A DNA stretch of 53,478 nt from SB15 sp964639245 (GTDB lineage Bacteria > Chloroflexota > Anaerolineae > Aggregatilineales > J027): NCBI GenBank assembly GCA_964639245.1, contig CAZXCU010000026.1:1-53478 (forward strand), read 5' to 3'. A program made the translations under genes and the position numbers. Below are positions 33,996 through 43,377 of this stretch, piece after piece; the first letter of the stretch is position 1; the number at the start of each line of letters is the position of its first letter. Below the pieces are notes generated by a model. It worked only from the letters and a program-made list of their open reading frames with translations, searched no databases and was not told the origin of the DNA.

Positions 33996-35486
33996 ATGCG
34001 AAAACTGCTGCTTTTGGTCTTGATTCTGGGAATAGGGCTGCCGACGAGAAGGCTTGCTTCACAGGATGCCCCGCCCACCCCCGAATATTCATTCGCTTAC
34101 GGGTTACAAGGGGGCGAAGTGCGGGTTGCCATGTGGATGAATCCCGACTGGGTACAAAATGCGATTCCCGCCAAAGTGCTGTTCGGACGCGCCGATGTTG
34201 ATCTTTCCTTGCCTGTCTGGTCGCCGGATGGCTTGACTCTGTATGTGACCACCTACGACACCATTGAAGAAAATGTGGCAGTCAATTTAGAATCCTACGC
34301 GATTTTGAACAATGAACTGACCCCGCTTTTGCCGATTGTTTCCCCCGAAAACCTTGAATTTGCCTATGAATTTATCCGTGTCACATCAATTTCACCTGAT
34401 GGGCGGTATGCGTGGGTGGCGCGGGTGGTGGGCTTTCAAACCACGCTGGTGGATTTGCCAGAAAAACGGATTGTGGCGGAGTCGGAATGTCCGGCGGATG
34501 TGCTGACATGGCAGGAAAATACCGTGATTGTGGCGTGCAACGGACGTTTGTTTGCTGACCCGCAAATTTTCGCGCTGGATTTAGCCACAGGCGAACGGGT
34601 GCAGGTGTTTGTCCCGCCGCAAAACACCTATCCGCAAGAAGCCCGGTTTTTACCCGATGGGCGCTATCTGGTCGGAGCATTTCGTGGGAACAACCCAGCA
34701 GAAATTGGCCTGCTGCAAACCGATGAATATGCAGGCAGCTATCTGGGAACGGGCAGCCAACTACAATTAGATACAACGGGCAATACGCTCGCTTTTGTGG
34801 AAAATGACCGTCTCAAAAAATTGCCATTGGACACACTTACCCCGACGGATTTGGGAATGCTCACCGGAAATTATGAATGGAATGGCGAAAGTTTACACTT
34901 CTGGCGCACCCAGACCAGCCCTCAGGGGGATTTTCAGGTGGTGCGGGTGGAAGCCAGCCGCCTCAAACGGGTGGAGCGCATCATTTATAGCGGGGTGCCA
35001 CCCGTCAATATCGATTTTTCGCCCGAAGGAATTTACGTTGCGCTGGAATTTCAACCCCAGGCCGGGCAATCCTACGTGGAAATTCATGGGGAGGAAGGGC
35101 TGGTCTGGGTGAGTGATTTTCAGTTGCCCGATAGCTATGTTCAGTTACAAGCCCCCGCAGACCGTCCGGTGGCATGGTCAAAAGATGGCGAATGGATGCA
35201 CGTTCAGTACACCGAAAATTTAAGCACCTTCCCGCGCACCCTCTCGGTGAATCTCAACACCGGAGACACCCTGCTTTCGCCGGAACCCCAAGCCAAAATC
35301 GCAAGCGAATCGCCGGATGGGGTGTGGTGGGTATATATTGTGGTGGGCAATCCGCTCGACAACCCCACCAACCGTCTGATTGTTTATAACCCTGTGACCC
35401 TTGAACAGAATTTGCTGGCGGACGGGGTGCCGTTGTATGAAGACCCGCAGTTTCCGCTCTGGCGCTATATTGTGTGGTCGGAGTAG
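33996..35486 (+). CDS. Exported beta-propeller-like protein
   Basis: 496 residues from ATG 33996 (AAAGGGA upstream). Signal peptide at 1-23 (MRKLLLLVLILGIGLPTRRLAS). Repeated W/LSPDG-type turns: VWSPDGLTLYVTTY, SISPDGRYAWVA, RFLPDGRYLVGA, DFSPEGIYVALEF, AWSKDGEWMHVQY, SESPDGVWWVYI, which point to a six- or seven-bladed TolB/DPP4-like propeller. Function unknown. The next gene starts four bases after its stop. Confidence 0.78.
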   Translation: MRKLLLLVLILGIGLPTRRLASQDAPPTPEYSFAYGLQGGEVRVAMWMNPDWVQNAIPAKVLFGRADVDLSLPVWSPDGLTLYVTTYDTIEENVAVNLESYAILNNELTPLLPIVSPENLEFAYEFIRVTSISPDGRYAWVARVVGFQTTLVDLPEKRIVAESECPADVLTWQENTVIVACNGRLFADPQIFALDLATGERVQVFVPPQNTYPQEARFLPDGRYLVGAFRGNNPAEIGLLQTDEYAGSYLGTGSQLQLDTTGNTLAFVENDRLKKLPLDTLTPTDLGMLTGNYEWNGESLHFWRTQTSPQGDFQVVRVEASRLKRVERIIYSGVPPVNIDFSPEGIYVALEFQPQAGQSYVEIHGEEGLVWVSDFQLPDSYVQLQAPADRPVAWSKDGEWMHVQYTENLSTFPRTLSVNLNTGDTLLSPEPQAKIASESPDGVWWVYIVVGNPLDNPTNRLIVYNPVTLEQNLLADGVPLYEDPQFPLWRYIVWSE

Positions 35487-35490
35487 CGCG

Positions 35491-35838
35491 ATGGACTGGC
35501 AAAAAACACTTCCTGTTATTGTCTCCATCCTAGTCATTATCGCTGTGGCGATTCTGCGGAATTATTCCAAAAATTTCGCGGCGGTTGCGGCGGTGATGCC
35601 CATGAATATTCCGTTGGGGATGTGGATTGTCTATGCGGGGGCAGAAGATAAACAGGCGACCATACAACAGTTTAGCAGCGCCATTCTCATCAATTTCATT
35701 CCCACCATTATTTTTATGCTGGTGGTCTGGCAAGGGGCAAAAGCTGGCTGGGCACTTGCCCCGATGATTGCTGCCGGATATGTGACGTGGGGCATTTCTA
35801 TGGGAGTTGTTTTTGCCCTGCGACAAGTTTTGGGCTAA
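35491..35838 (+). CDS. Small integral membrane protein
   Basis: 115 residues, almost all in three or four hydrophobic helices (about 6-22, 30-48, 57-80, 85-110). The first loop NYSKNFAAVAAVMPMN recalls GlpM/DUF3147-type proteins, but this is weak. GGAG straddling the upstream stop codon provides the ribosome binding site, so it is coupled to the propeller gene. Function unknown. Confidence 0.65.
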   Translation: MDWQKTLPVIVSILVIIAVAILRNYSKNFAAVAAVMPMNIPLGMWIVYAGAEDKQATIQQFSSAILINFIPTIIFMLVVWQGAKAGWALAPMIAAGYVTWGISMGVVFALRQVLG

Positions 35839-36216
35839 AAACCTTCTTTTGAAAGTTGGAAGGGAAACCCTCAACTCAGGTTGGGTAACCCGCATTGAGA
35901 GATGGTCTGAATATTATCTAACAAGGGCGGGAATCGGGGCATGTCTGTATATTTTTGGCAACAAATTTTCTGATACAATGCCCCTTGTCCCCGCCCCTAC
36001 CGCCGAAACTCCCAAATTTTCAGACGGTCTCTCATGCTGTTGTGATAGACAAAATAATCTGTCAACTCACCCTAAAATTAAACGGACAAACTCCTTTGGC
36101 GGTTACAAAAACCAGATTAGCCATCGGTGAAAACAGTGATTTTTGTCACTTTTTTCATATGATATTTCGCCTTATGCTCTAATTAAGGCAAATATTAGCA
36201 GATTTAAGGAGGGGTC
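35839..36216. other. Intergenic region with MITE-like element B
   Basis: 378 bases without a supported gene. Most of it is the inverted-repeat element 35892-36037. 36038-36216 is AT-rich leader for the next gene; AAGGAGGGG lies just before ATG 36217. No clear -35/-10 pair was found there. Confidence 0.6.
35892..36037. mobile_element. MITE-like inverted-repeat element, family B (146 bp)
   Basis: Terminal arms of about 23 bp: GCATTGAGAGATGGTCTGAA on the left against the complement of TTCAGACGGTCTCTCATGC on the right, with about four differences. A second inner pair GGGCGGGAATCGGGGCAT/ATGCCCCTTGTCCCCGCCC also exists. No coding capacity, no transposase in the window. Confidence 0.6.
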
Positions 36217-37479
36217 ATGTTGCGTTTAGGCCAACACAAGCACCACTTTTTAGCACTGATATTGCTAGCAGCACTGCTAAATGGACTTTTTTCCACCTTC
36301 GCACAGGACACACCAGAGTCCGATGTGCCACAATTTAGTACGGCGGGCCCCTACGCGGTAGGGTATCGTCGTTTTGTCCTAGTTGATACCTTCCCAGCAC
36401 GAACCGGTGCGATTTGGTACCCGGCAGTGCAACCGGAGGGGGTCGAAGCCGCAATCACCTACGATTTAGGGGTAGGCGATTTTCTGCCATCTAATATGAA
36501 CTTGTTGCAAGGTCATGCCTTTCTTGATGCTGAGCCGTTCATAGACAATGCGCCTTATCCACTCATTGTGTCGTCGCACGGGCGAACTTTCAGTTACTAT
36601 GTGACTGCTTATCAATTTGAGCATCTGGCATCACACGGATTTGTTGTCTATGCGTTCGATCACAGCTCCGATGCGTTTCCAGATTTCTTTTCTGTCCCCG
36701 AGCCGACGATAACAGAACGTGTCATTGACAGCCTAGTAATACGCCAGCTCGATATCACTTCGGCAATTGATTATGTTGAAGCAATGACAGCCCCCGAAGG
36801 CTGGCTGGAGGGCATGGTCGATATGGAACGCATCGGCGTTCATGGGCTGTCCTATGGGGGATATACGGCTGTAATGGAGACTGGCGTTCGGTTCGACTTC
36901 AGCGACGCTGAACGCTATTGCGCGGAAACTGACTTCTTCTCAGGAATATCTGAAGTCGTATGTAATATGTATGGGGATGATATTGCAGGGCTAGAAGCGC
37001 ATTTGGCGGAAGTCGCTGGAGTCAATCTCACAGACGGCGTGTGGCCCTCGCTGGCGGATTCCCGCGTGGATGTTGCCGTTGCCATTGTGCCGGGAGGTGG
37101 ACTATCTCTTATCGCTGATTCTGGGTTGGCATCAGGGGAGAAACCACTTTTGATGTTAATCGCTGGGGCTGACCAAGAAACCAATCCTGCCGACTCCTCT
37201 CTCAGAGTTTGGGAGCAAACCACGAGCAGTCTTGAAGCAATGGCGATTTTTGAGGACGCCAGCCATCTGTTTGCTGGACAGTGTTCCCGGGGCATGATTG
37301 CCAATTGGCCGATTTGCCGTGAGCTAGTGTGGGATACTACCCAAGCATACACCCTGAGCAATCACTTTATAACAGCCTTTTTTCGGGGGATGCTGCTGGA
37401 TGACGCTGCCGCCCGCGCTGCACTCGCACCAGATACTGTTGACTTCACCGGGATAACCTATCAGGCACGCGGTTTTTAA
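36217..37479 (+). CDS. Secreted alpha/beta hydrolase (PAF-acetylhydrolase/dienelactone hydrolase-like)
   Basis: 420 residues. Signal peptide (about 1-29, ending LFSTFAQ). Nucleophile elbow GLSYGG near residue 210, oxyanion SHGRTFSYY near 123, likely Asp in MLIAGADQETNP near 315 and His in FEDASHLFAGQC near 350. The N-terminal VGYRRFVLVDTFPARTGAIWYP resembles bacterial platelet-activating-factor acetylhydrolase-like esterases. Five or six cysteines may form disulfides outside the cell. A single-gene unit with a terminator. Confidence 0.87.
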   Translation: MLRLGQHKHHFLALILLAALLNGLFSTFAQDTPESDVPQFSTAGPYAVGYRRFVLVDTFPARTGAIWYPAVQPEGVEAAITYDLGVGDFLPSNMNLLQGHAFLDAEPFIDNAPYPLIVSSHGRTFSYYVTAYQFEHLASHGFVVYAFDHSSDAFPDFFSVPEPTITERVIDSLVIRQLDITSAIDYVEAMTAPEGWLEGMVDMERIGVHGLSYGGYTAVMETGVRFDFSDAERYCAETDFFSGISEVVCNMYGDDIAGLEAHLAEVAGVNLTDGVWPSLADSRVDVAVAIVPGGGLSLIADSGLASGEKPLLMLIAGADQETNPADSSLRVWEQTTSSLEAMAIFEDASHLFAGQCSRGMIANWPICRELVWDTTQAYTLSNHFITAFFRGMLLDDAAARAALAPDTVDFTGITYQARGF

Positions 37480-37485
37480 TTAAGC

Positions 37486-37512
37486 AAAGGGCATTTGGCA
37501 AATGTCCTTTTT
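37486..37512 (+). terminator. Terminator after the alpha/beta hydrolase gene
   Basis: Stem AAAGGGCATTT/AAATGTCCTTT (one G-T pair), three-base loop, then extra T residues; six bases past the stop. Confidence 0.88.
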
Positions 37513-37537
37513 GCATCCTAAACAAGCGCATCCTTCC

Positions 37538-40500
37538 CTAGTCACTGCACAGCGGACTCACGCGGTAAAATTCGCGTTCGCCGCAGGTTAATTCCCGCAG
37601 ATAACGATTTTGCTGTGTCCATGTAATTAACTCGGACAGGCGGAAATAGCGCCAGTGGGTAATTTTACCGGCAGCGTCTCCCGCCAACAAATGCTTGCCT
37701 GTTTTGTCAAAGGTCAGGCTATAGGGAGTGGTTTCCGCCTCAAAACGCTGGAGTTCTCCCCCGGTTTCGGCATCCCACAAAATGATGAAGTTATCTGAGG
37801 AACTCGATGCCACAATACGACCATCGGGACTAAACACCACACTAAAGACCGAATCCGTATGACCGGAGAGGCGTACCCGTTCCGCACCTGTTTGAACATC
37901 CCACAAAATAACGCTGTCATCAGAAGTCGCCGAGGCGATTGTTTGCCCATCCGGGCTAATCGCCACACTGTAAAAAGCCAAGCCCTGTGTAGGGATGGTC
38001 TGCATCACCACGCCAGTTTGCATATCCCATTCAATTAAGCCATCCAAGCCCGCCACAACGACAATCTGCCCATCCGGGGTGAAGGCCAGACTTCGCAGCG
38101 AACCCACCTCACCATTAAATTGACGGATGATCGCGCCTGTTTGGATATTCCACAAAATCAATTCGCCATCTTCAGCACCGGAGAGAAAAGTTTGTCCATC
38201 GGGACTAAACGCCACACTGCGAATCTCTCTGGCATGGCCTGCATATTCGCGCAGCAGCAGCCCCGATTCAGCATTATACAGATAAATTTTGCTGACCTCC
38301 CCGCCGGTTGCCGCGAGCAACAAGGTTTCATCTGCATTGAGGGCAAGGGTGGTAATGGGCGCACCGCCTTCTACGGGTATTGCGATGGATTGCCCTGTCG
38401 CAAAATCCCACACCTTGACCGTGCCATCCAAAGAGGTGCTGTAAAGCCAAGTATCCACGATATGCACCGATGTAATCCGATTGTCGTGGGCAACCCATGT
38501 TTGCAATTTTGTGGGCGGAGACACATTCCAGAGGCGCAGGGTTTGGTCTTTAGATGCAGAGACAATCTGCTTGCCGTCGGCGCTAATTGCCACATTCAGC
38601 ACCGCGTCGCTGTGACCGGACAAGCGTTGAAAGACTTCGCCCGCGCCGATTTCCCAGAGTTCGACTTCGCCTGTTTCTGCCCCCAAAACAAAGGTTTGTC
38701 CATCGGGGAAAAATTCCAGCGCGTCAATTTCCAGATTCTGGGCAAATTGATTGAGGATTTCGCCCGTTTCAATATTCCACACAGTCAACGAGCCATCGGT
38801 TGCGCCCGAAACCGCCATTTTGCCATCGGGTGTGAGTGCCATTGCCCGAATCGCAGTGGGCAGTTCCAACCGATGAATAATTTGTCCGGTGGCAAGATCC
38901 CACACAAAGGCTTCACGGGCGGCAGTCAATACTCTTGTGCCATCCGGCGTAAAGGCGATATTGCGAATTCGTGAGGTATGCCCTTCCAAGCGGCGAATTT
39001 CCTGCCCGGTTTCCGCGTCCCACAGAATCAGCAGGGTATCTTTTGACCCGCTTAAAATCATCCGTCCGTCCGGGCTAAAAGCGGCACTGGTGGCAATATC
39101 TTGATGCCCCGCCAAAGAACGGATGATTGTTCCGGTGGCAACATCCCAGATAATCGTTTGAAAATCCAAGCCTGTCGATACCACTCTGGTATTATCAGGG
39201 CTAAACGCCACGCTCTGCACATCGCCGCGATGCCCCGCCTCAAAACGGCGGACGAGTGCGCCTGTTTTGGCATCCCATAAGATGATACTGAAATCGCTTG
39301 AGCCAGACACCACATAGTTGCCATCGGTGCTGACATCCACACTAGAAACAAAAGCCGTATGCCCTTCCAGAATCAAGCGTGTTCCCGGTGCAAAGGCCAC
39401 TTCTGCCAGCGTGCGCTGGGTTTCAATCGAAGGGTCAGGAATGGTATTGGCAGCCAGCGCCAGCACCACCGCCAGATCGCTGTTGCCTTCGTCAAAGGCT
39501 TGCACCGCCCGCACACCTTGAGTCGTGCTGACCGATAAATCCAGCGATTCTTCGGCACGCTGGCGGGCGCGTTCCGCACTTTGGCTCTGCGAGAGGGCAA
39601 GCAAGGTCAACCCTACGGCAACCACCACCGCCGCCGCCAGCACCAGCACCACCAACCGCAGCCGATTCAATGAGCGCCGTTCAAGGGCTTCTTCACGCTT
39701 TTGACGGGCTTTTTCGTCGGCATCCACCCGCGTTTTTTCCGCGATACTTGCGTTTAAAAAGGTTTGTTCCTCTTCATTGAGGGTGATGTTGGTGTGTTCA
39801 ATCCAGCGCTGATATTGCTCTAGGCGAATCCCGCGTAGCAAATAGCTGGCATCTTTTTTGTTGGCATTCCATTCCGAAGCCAATCCCGCTAACCCGCGCT
39901 GCATCCGTACATCGTTACGGCTTTCATCCAGCCAGTCTCGCAAGCGCTGCCATTCGCGGATAATCGCTTCATGGGTAATTTCAATGGTCGGATTGCGCGA
40001 AATCGGGTCACGGTCAAAGGTCAATAACCGCGATCTGCCTAACTGGTCAATCACGCTGCGAATCACATTCCGATTTCCCCGCATAGAGGTGGTTTCGGTG
40101 AGCAACGCCCGGCGGCGGGTATCTTCTGTCCCTTCCCCCAGCGTGACCAAACGCAAAAAAAGCTGGCGGGTAATTTCTTGCTGCGGTGGGTCAAACTGCT
40201 GGTACAATTCATCTGCTCGCCGCGCCAATGACCCGCGTACCCCCCCAATGGCCTTATACACTTCATGGGGAACAACGCTGCCAAGCCGATGATCAAACAA
40301 TTCGCTCAGCGTATATTGCAGCAGCGGCAACGCGCCGGGTTGTTCATTAATTTCCGTGATAATCTGATTCACCAGCGCGGATTCAATTTCCACCCCCACT
40401 TGATTGGCGGGTTCCACAATCGCCAGTTCAAGTTCCTGTGGGGTCAGGGGAATAACCACTTCGGTGCGTTCGCGCATCAATGCGCTGATATACGGACGTT

Positions 40501-41941
40501 TTAACGGACGATCATAAAAATCTGCCCGCAGGGTGATGACCACCCGCACCCGACTGATGGGGGCTGTCACCGCCGTATACAAACTGTCCAGAAAACGCAT
40601 ACTTTGCAGTTCGCTTTCTGACAGGGTAAACAATTCCTCAAATTGGTCAATGAACAGGAAAAATTCACTATTCGGGGGCAAAATCATGTTGATAATTTCA
40701 ACAAAGCCCAACTCATTCCGCCGTAAGGTCTCGCGCCAATCGGCGGGGGGATTCGCCGCGACACTTAAAATAGCGGTTTCGAGTTCATTAAAGGGCTGGC
40801 TGCTCGGCACAATTTCCGTATAAAACCAATTTTGGGAACCCGCCATCCCGCCGCGCCGCAAACGTGGAATCAAGCCGGCTTTCACCACGCTGGATTTGCC
40901 ACTCCCGCTAGGGCCAACCACCGCTAAAAAGCGTTTGAGGGCGTGAGGTTCCTGTAACCGTTGCAGCAGACGTTCGGTGAGTTCTTCCCGTCCAAAAAAG
41001 TTGCTGCTGTCGGCTTCCTGGAAGGCACGCAGCCCTTTATACGGATTAGGAATGACTTCTGTATCAATTGCTGTGACACGCAAACTGGTTTGGCTGCTGC
41101 GTTTGCGCCCATTTTCGATGGCTTCGCGGAATGCCCGCGCAAAACTCAAGGTATCGGGGTAGCGGTCTTCGGGTAAAAAGGCGGTCGCTTTTTGCAGAAC
41201 CGTATCCACCGCTAAGGGTAAATCAGGCCGAATCGGGTAAAGCAGGGGCAGCGGTTTGGTGGTACGCACATTGATAACCTGTGTATGCGACATTTCCGCC
41301 AAATCGGGGAAGGGGTGCTGCCCCGCCAGCAGTTCATAGACCACCACCGCCAAGCTAAAAATATCGGTACGCATATCGGTGACTTGCCCCATGACCTGTT
41401 CCGGCGCAGCATAGGCGGGTGACCCCATCGAGCCAAATTCGTCGCCTTCTTCTTGAGCAGCGCTCATAATCTGGGCAATTCCGAAATCGGCTAAATAGGC
41501 GTTGCCTTCTTCATCCAGCAGGATATTTTCGGGTTTAATGTCCCGGTGAATCACATTCACACGGTGGGCAAAGGTCAGCGCAGCGGCAATTTGACCGAGC
41601 AAACGGGTGACATCATCCAATTTCCACGGGCTACCATCCATGACCTCCCGCAGCGCCCCGCCGCGCAACCAGCGCATCACAATATACGCGCCGTCCGGGT
41701 CACGCCAATAATCGTAGAGGGGGACAATATGTGGGTGTTCCAACCCCGCCACCATCTGCGCTTCCGCCTCAAAACGACGGATAAAATTGGGATGATTGGC
41801 AAACGCAGGCCAGATGATTTTGACCGCCACTTCGCGCTCAATGACCGCCTGATGAGCGCGGTAGACTGCCCCGAACGCGCCCATGCCGATCATGTCGCTA
41901 ATTTGATAGCTTTTGAGCGTTGCCCCCGTTAAGTCCTGCAT
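37538..41941 (-). CDS. Ser/Thr protein kinase - nSTAND NTPase - TM - WD40 protein
   Basis: 1467 residues. (1) Hanks-type kinase, about 10-275: K41 (VAVKII), catalytic D134 (HRDIKPEN), DFG at 152-154, APE near 180; active by motif. (2) nSTAND1-type NTPase, about 300-700: NPYKGLRAFQEADSSNFFGRE, Walker A GPSGSGKSS at 343-351, Walker B FFLFIDQFEEL near 427-437, then helical repeats. (3) Coiled basic segment and one TM helix (about 785-812). (4) 14 WD repeats (about 860-1440), enough for two seven-bladed propellers. (5) Tail ELTCGEREFYRVSPLC. Kinase and NTPase lie before the TM helix and WD repeats after it. Such STAND proteins are proposed conflict or signalling switches. It shares an operon with the STAS-like gene just upstream. 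Confidence 0.93.
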   Translation of the reverse strand: MQDLTGATLKSYQISDMIGMGAFGAVYRAHQAVIEREVAVKIIWPAFANHPNFIRRFEAEAQMVAGLEHPHIVPLYDYWRDPDGAYIVMRWLRGGALREVMDGSPWKLDDVTRLLGQIAAALTFAHRVNVIHRDIKPENILLDEEGNAYLADFGIAQIMSAAQEEGDEFGSMGSPAYAAPEQVMGQVTDMRTDIFSLAVVVYELLAGQHPFPDLAEMSHTQVINVRTTKPLPLLYPIRPDLPLAVDTVLQKATAFLPEDRYPDTLSFARAFREAIENGRKRSSQTSLRVTAIDTEVIPNPYKGLRAFQEADSSNFFGREELTERLLQRLQEPHALKRFLAVVGPSGSGKSSVVKAGLIPRLRRGGMAGSQNWFYTEIVPSSQPFNELETAILSVAANPPADWRETLRRNELGFVEIINMILPPNSEFFLFIDQFEELFTLSESELQSMRFLDSLYTAVTAPISRVRVVITLRADFYDRPLKRPYISALMRERTEVVIPLTPQELELAIVEPANQVGVEIESALVNQIITEINEQPGALPLLQYTLSELFDHRLGSVVPHEVYKAIGGVRGSLARRADELYQQFDPPQQEITRQLFLRLVTLGEGTEDTRRRALLTETTSMRGNRNVIRSVIDQLGRSRLLTFDRDPISRNPTIEITHEAIIREWQRLRDWLDESRNDVRMQRGLAGLASEWNANKKDASYLLRGIRLEQYQRWIEHTNITLNEEEQTFLNASIAEKTRVDADEKARQKREEALERRSLNRLRLVVLVLAAAVVVAVGLTLLALSQSQSAERARQRAEESLDLSVSTTQGVRAVQAFDEGNSDLAVVLALAANTIPDPSIETQRTLAEVAFAPGTRLILEGHTAFVSSVDVSTDGNYVVSGSSDFSIILWDAKTGALVRRFEAGHRGDVQSVAFSPDNTRVVSTGLDFQTIIWDVATGTIIRSLAGHQDIATSAAFSPDGRMILSGSKDTLLILWDAETGQEIRRLEGHTSRIRNIAFTPDGTRVLTAAREAFVWDLATGQIIHRLELPTAIRAMALTPDGKMAVSGATDGSLTVWNIETGEILNQFAQNLEIDALEFFPDGQTFVLGAETGEVELWEIGAGEVFQRLSGHSDAVLNVAISADGKQIVSASKDQTLRLWNVSPPTKLQTWVAHDNRITSVHIVDTWLYSTSLDGTVKVWDFATGQSIAIPVEGGAPITTLALNADETLLLAATGGEVSKIYLYNAESGLLLREYAGHAREIRSVAFSPDGQTFLSGAEDGELILWNIQTGAIIRQFNGEVGSLRSLAFTPDGQIVVVAGLDGLIEWDMQTGVVMQTIPTQGLAFYSVAISPDGQTIASATSDDSVILWDVQTGAERVRLSGHTDSVFSVVFSPDGRIVASSSSDNFIILWDAETGGELQRFEAETTPYSLTFDKTGKHLLAGDAAGKITHWRYFRLSELITWTQQNRYLRELTCGEREFYRVSPLCSD

Positions 41942-41950
41942 TATTCTTCC

Positions 41951-42445
41951 TTATACCCCGACTGATTTTCTGGAATCACTGAGCCATTGCAGCGCACTGG
42001 CACGGCTATAAAACGCTTTGGATTTCACGAAAGGATGCTGCATCCGACGACTGGACAGGACTTTGTTGACCTGCCCTGAGACAGAAAAATTAAAGTTGAC
42101 CGCCACCAGCCCAAAAAATTCAGGGTGGTCGTCCATAATTTTATCGGCTTGGTGTTGCCCGTCTTTGGTGATGCCGATGTTGGTTGTTTCAAAGCTCACC
42201 AGCGTGGCAAATTGGAGCGATACCCCCGGTTGAGAGAGGTCATGCAGTGCCAGATAGGGATTTTTTTTGTCCCACGTTTTCAACACACTCACCACATAAT
42301 CGGCCCATGTATGGATGATTTTTTCCGAAACCGCCGTTAAACGATAGGCAACCATCTGTTTGCCCGAAAACCACTCACACATTAGCCCCGCGCATACTTC
42401 CTCGCTGGTTTCTGGCTCAATGCCATAATTTGCATCCAATACCAT
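41951..42445 (-). CDS. Small STAS/SpoIIAA-like protein upstream of the kinase-STAND gene
   Basis: 164 residues. Central KNPYLALHDLS and C-terminal KAFYSRASALQWLSD align with KPYLALLDYT and ELFFSCEEALAWLSED in the protein at 47313-47714; the F-s-eeAlaWL ending is typical of SpoIIAA-like STAS folds. No signal peptide or TM. Its TAA overlaps the AAGGAAG ribosome binding site of the kinase gene nine bases later, so the two are an operon. Inference: it may be a ligand, phosphorylation target or partner of the kinase. Confidence 0.72.
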   Translation of the reverse strand: MVLDANYGIEPETSEEVCAGLMCEWFSGKQMVAYRLTAVSEKIIHTWADYVVSVLKTWDKKNPYLALHDLSQPGVSLQFATLVSFETTNIGITKDGQHQADKIMDDHPEFFGLVAVNFNFSVSGQVNKVLSSRRMQHPFVKSKAFYSRASALQWLSDSRKSVGV

Positions 42446-42658
42446 CTGTCGTCCACCCTTATTTTAAAATTTGGCCTGAGCCAACGTCTGTGGCAATCAA
42501 TCCGCGACTCCCCATTTGCCGTTGTGAGGGTGCAGCGTGTTAGGCGAGGAAAATTTTCCACCCCACCATACCCTAACAAGGTTAATAAAAGAGAAAATGA
42601 AATTTAAAAGGTTTTACGGAAAGGGTTTAGTTTTGCTTAAGAAAATCCGTGTCCTGTG

Positions 42659-42687
42659 TGGACAGGCAAGCCGAAGTCTGCTATGGT
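42659..42687 (+). promoter_or_regulatory. Promoter of the cyclophilin gene
   Basis: -35 TGGACA (42659-42664), 17-bp spacer, -10 TATGGT (42682-42687). AAGGAG lies 13 bases before ATG 42722. Confidence 0.55.
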
Positions 42688-42721
42688 ACAGGGACGACAA
42701 TGTAAGGAGAGCAAGTTTCTT

Positions 42722-43231
42722 ATGGCGAAATCATACCCTTCCGCCCCTTCCCTGCAAATTGACCCCAAAAAGAAATACCATGCGATTTTCAAAACCGATG
42801 TGGGGGACATCAAAATTGAATTGTTTGCAGACAAAGCACCCATCACAGTCAACAACTTTGTGTTTTTAGCCCGCGATGGCTTTTACGACAACACTATTTT
42901 TCATCGCGTTATTGAAAATTTCATGGTGCAGGGCGGCGACCCCACCGGCACCGGGCGCGGCGAACCGGGCTATCGCTTTGCGGATGAAACCGGGGCCTTG
43001 GCGGGCAAACACAGCAAACGCGGCATTTTGAGCATGGCGAACGCTGGCCCGAATACCAACGGATCACAATTTTTCATCACCCACGAAGCGACCCCATGGC
43101 TGGATGGCAAACACGGCGTGTTTGGTCAGGTCGTGGAGGGCGAAGACGCGCTCATGCAAATTAAAATCCGTGACCCACAGCGCGGCGGGGATGCTACCAA
43201 ACTTCACACCGTCGAAATCATCGAAAACTAG
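42722..43231 (+). CDS. Cyclophilin-type peptidyl-prolyl cis-trans isomerase
   Basis: 169 residues from ATG 42722. Cyclophilin signature motifs: FHRVIENFMVQGGDPTGTGRG (about 60-80, active-site Arg and Phe region), SMANAGPNTNGSQFFI (about 108-123) and LDGKHGVFG. No signal peptide, so cytoplasmic. It speeds proline isomerisation in folding proteins. Single-domain, usual length. Confidence 0.95.
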   Translation: MAKSYPSAPSLQIDPKKKYHAIFKTDVGDIKIELFADKAPITVNNFVFLARDGFYDNTIFHRVIENFMVQGGDPTGTGRGEPGYRFADETGALAGKHSKRGILSMANAGPNTNGSQFFITHEATPWLDGKHGVFGQVVEGEDALMQIKIRDPQRGGDATKLHTVEIIEN

Positions 43232-43361
43232 ACGCTATCGTTTGTTCGGGTGGGGAGCATTGTCAGAACCGTTACCCACCCATGTTTCTCTCCCCCGCGT
43301 TTTCAATATCCACACCCTCCTCAATGATTGATGAACGCTTGCCCGATTTATGGTGAAAGTC

Positions 43362-43370
43362 TGCTACAAT
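43362..43370 (+). promoter_or_regulatory. Extended -10 element, probably giving a leaderless transcript
   Basis: TGCTACAAT ends seven bases before ATG 43378, so transcription would begin at or next to the start codon. No ribosome binding site precedes that ATG. Confidence 0.5.
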
Positions 43371-43377
43371 CTTTACC

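Noticed and set aside
38120..38974. 284-codon plus-strand frame inside the kinase-STAND gene
   Set aside because: It is the antisense of the WD repeats; length comes from the regular codon pattern of the repeats.
38000..39400. Regularly spaced similar sequences that could suggest a CRISPR array or tandem DNA repeat
   Set aside because: They are protein-level WD40 repeats with diverged DNA and no constant repeat unit.
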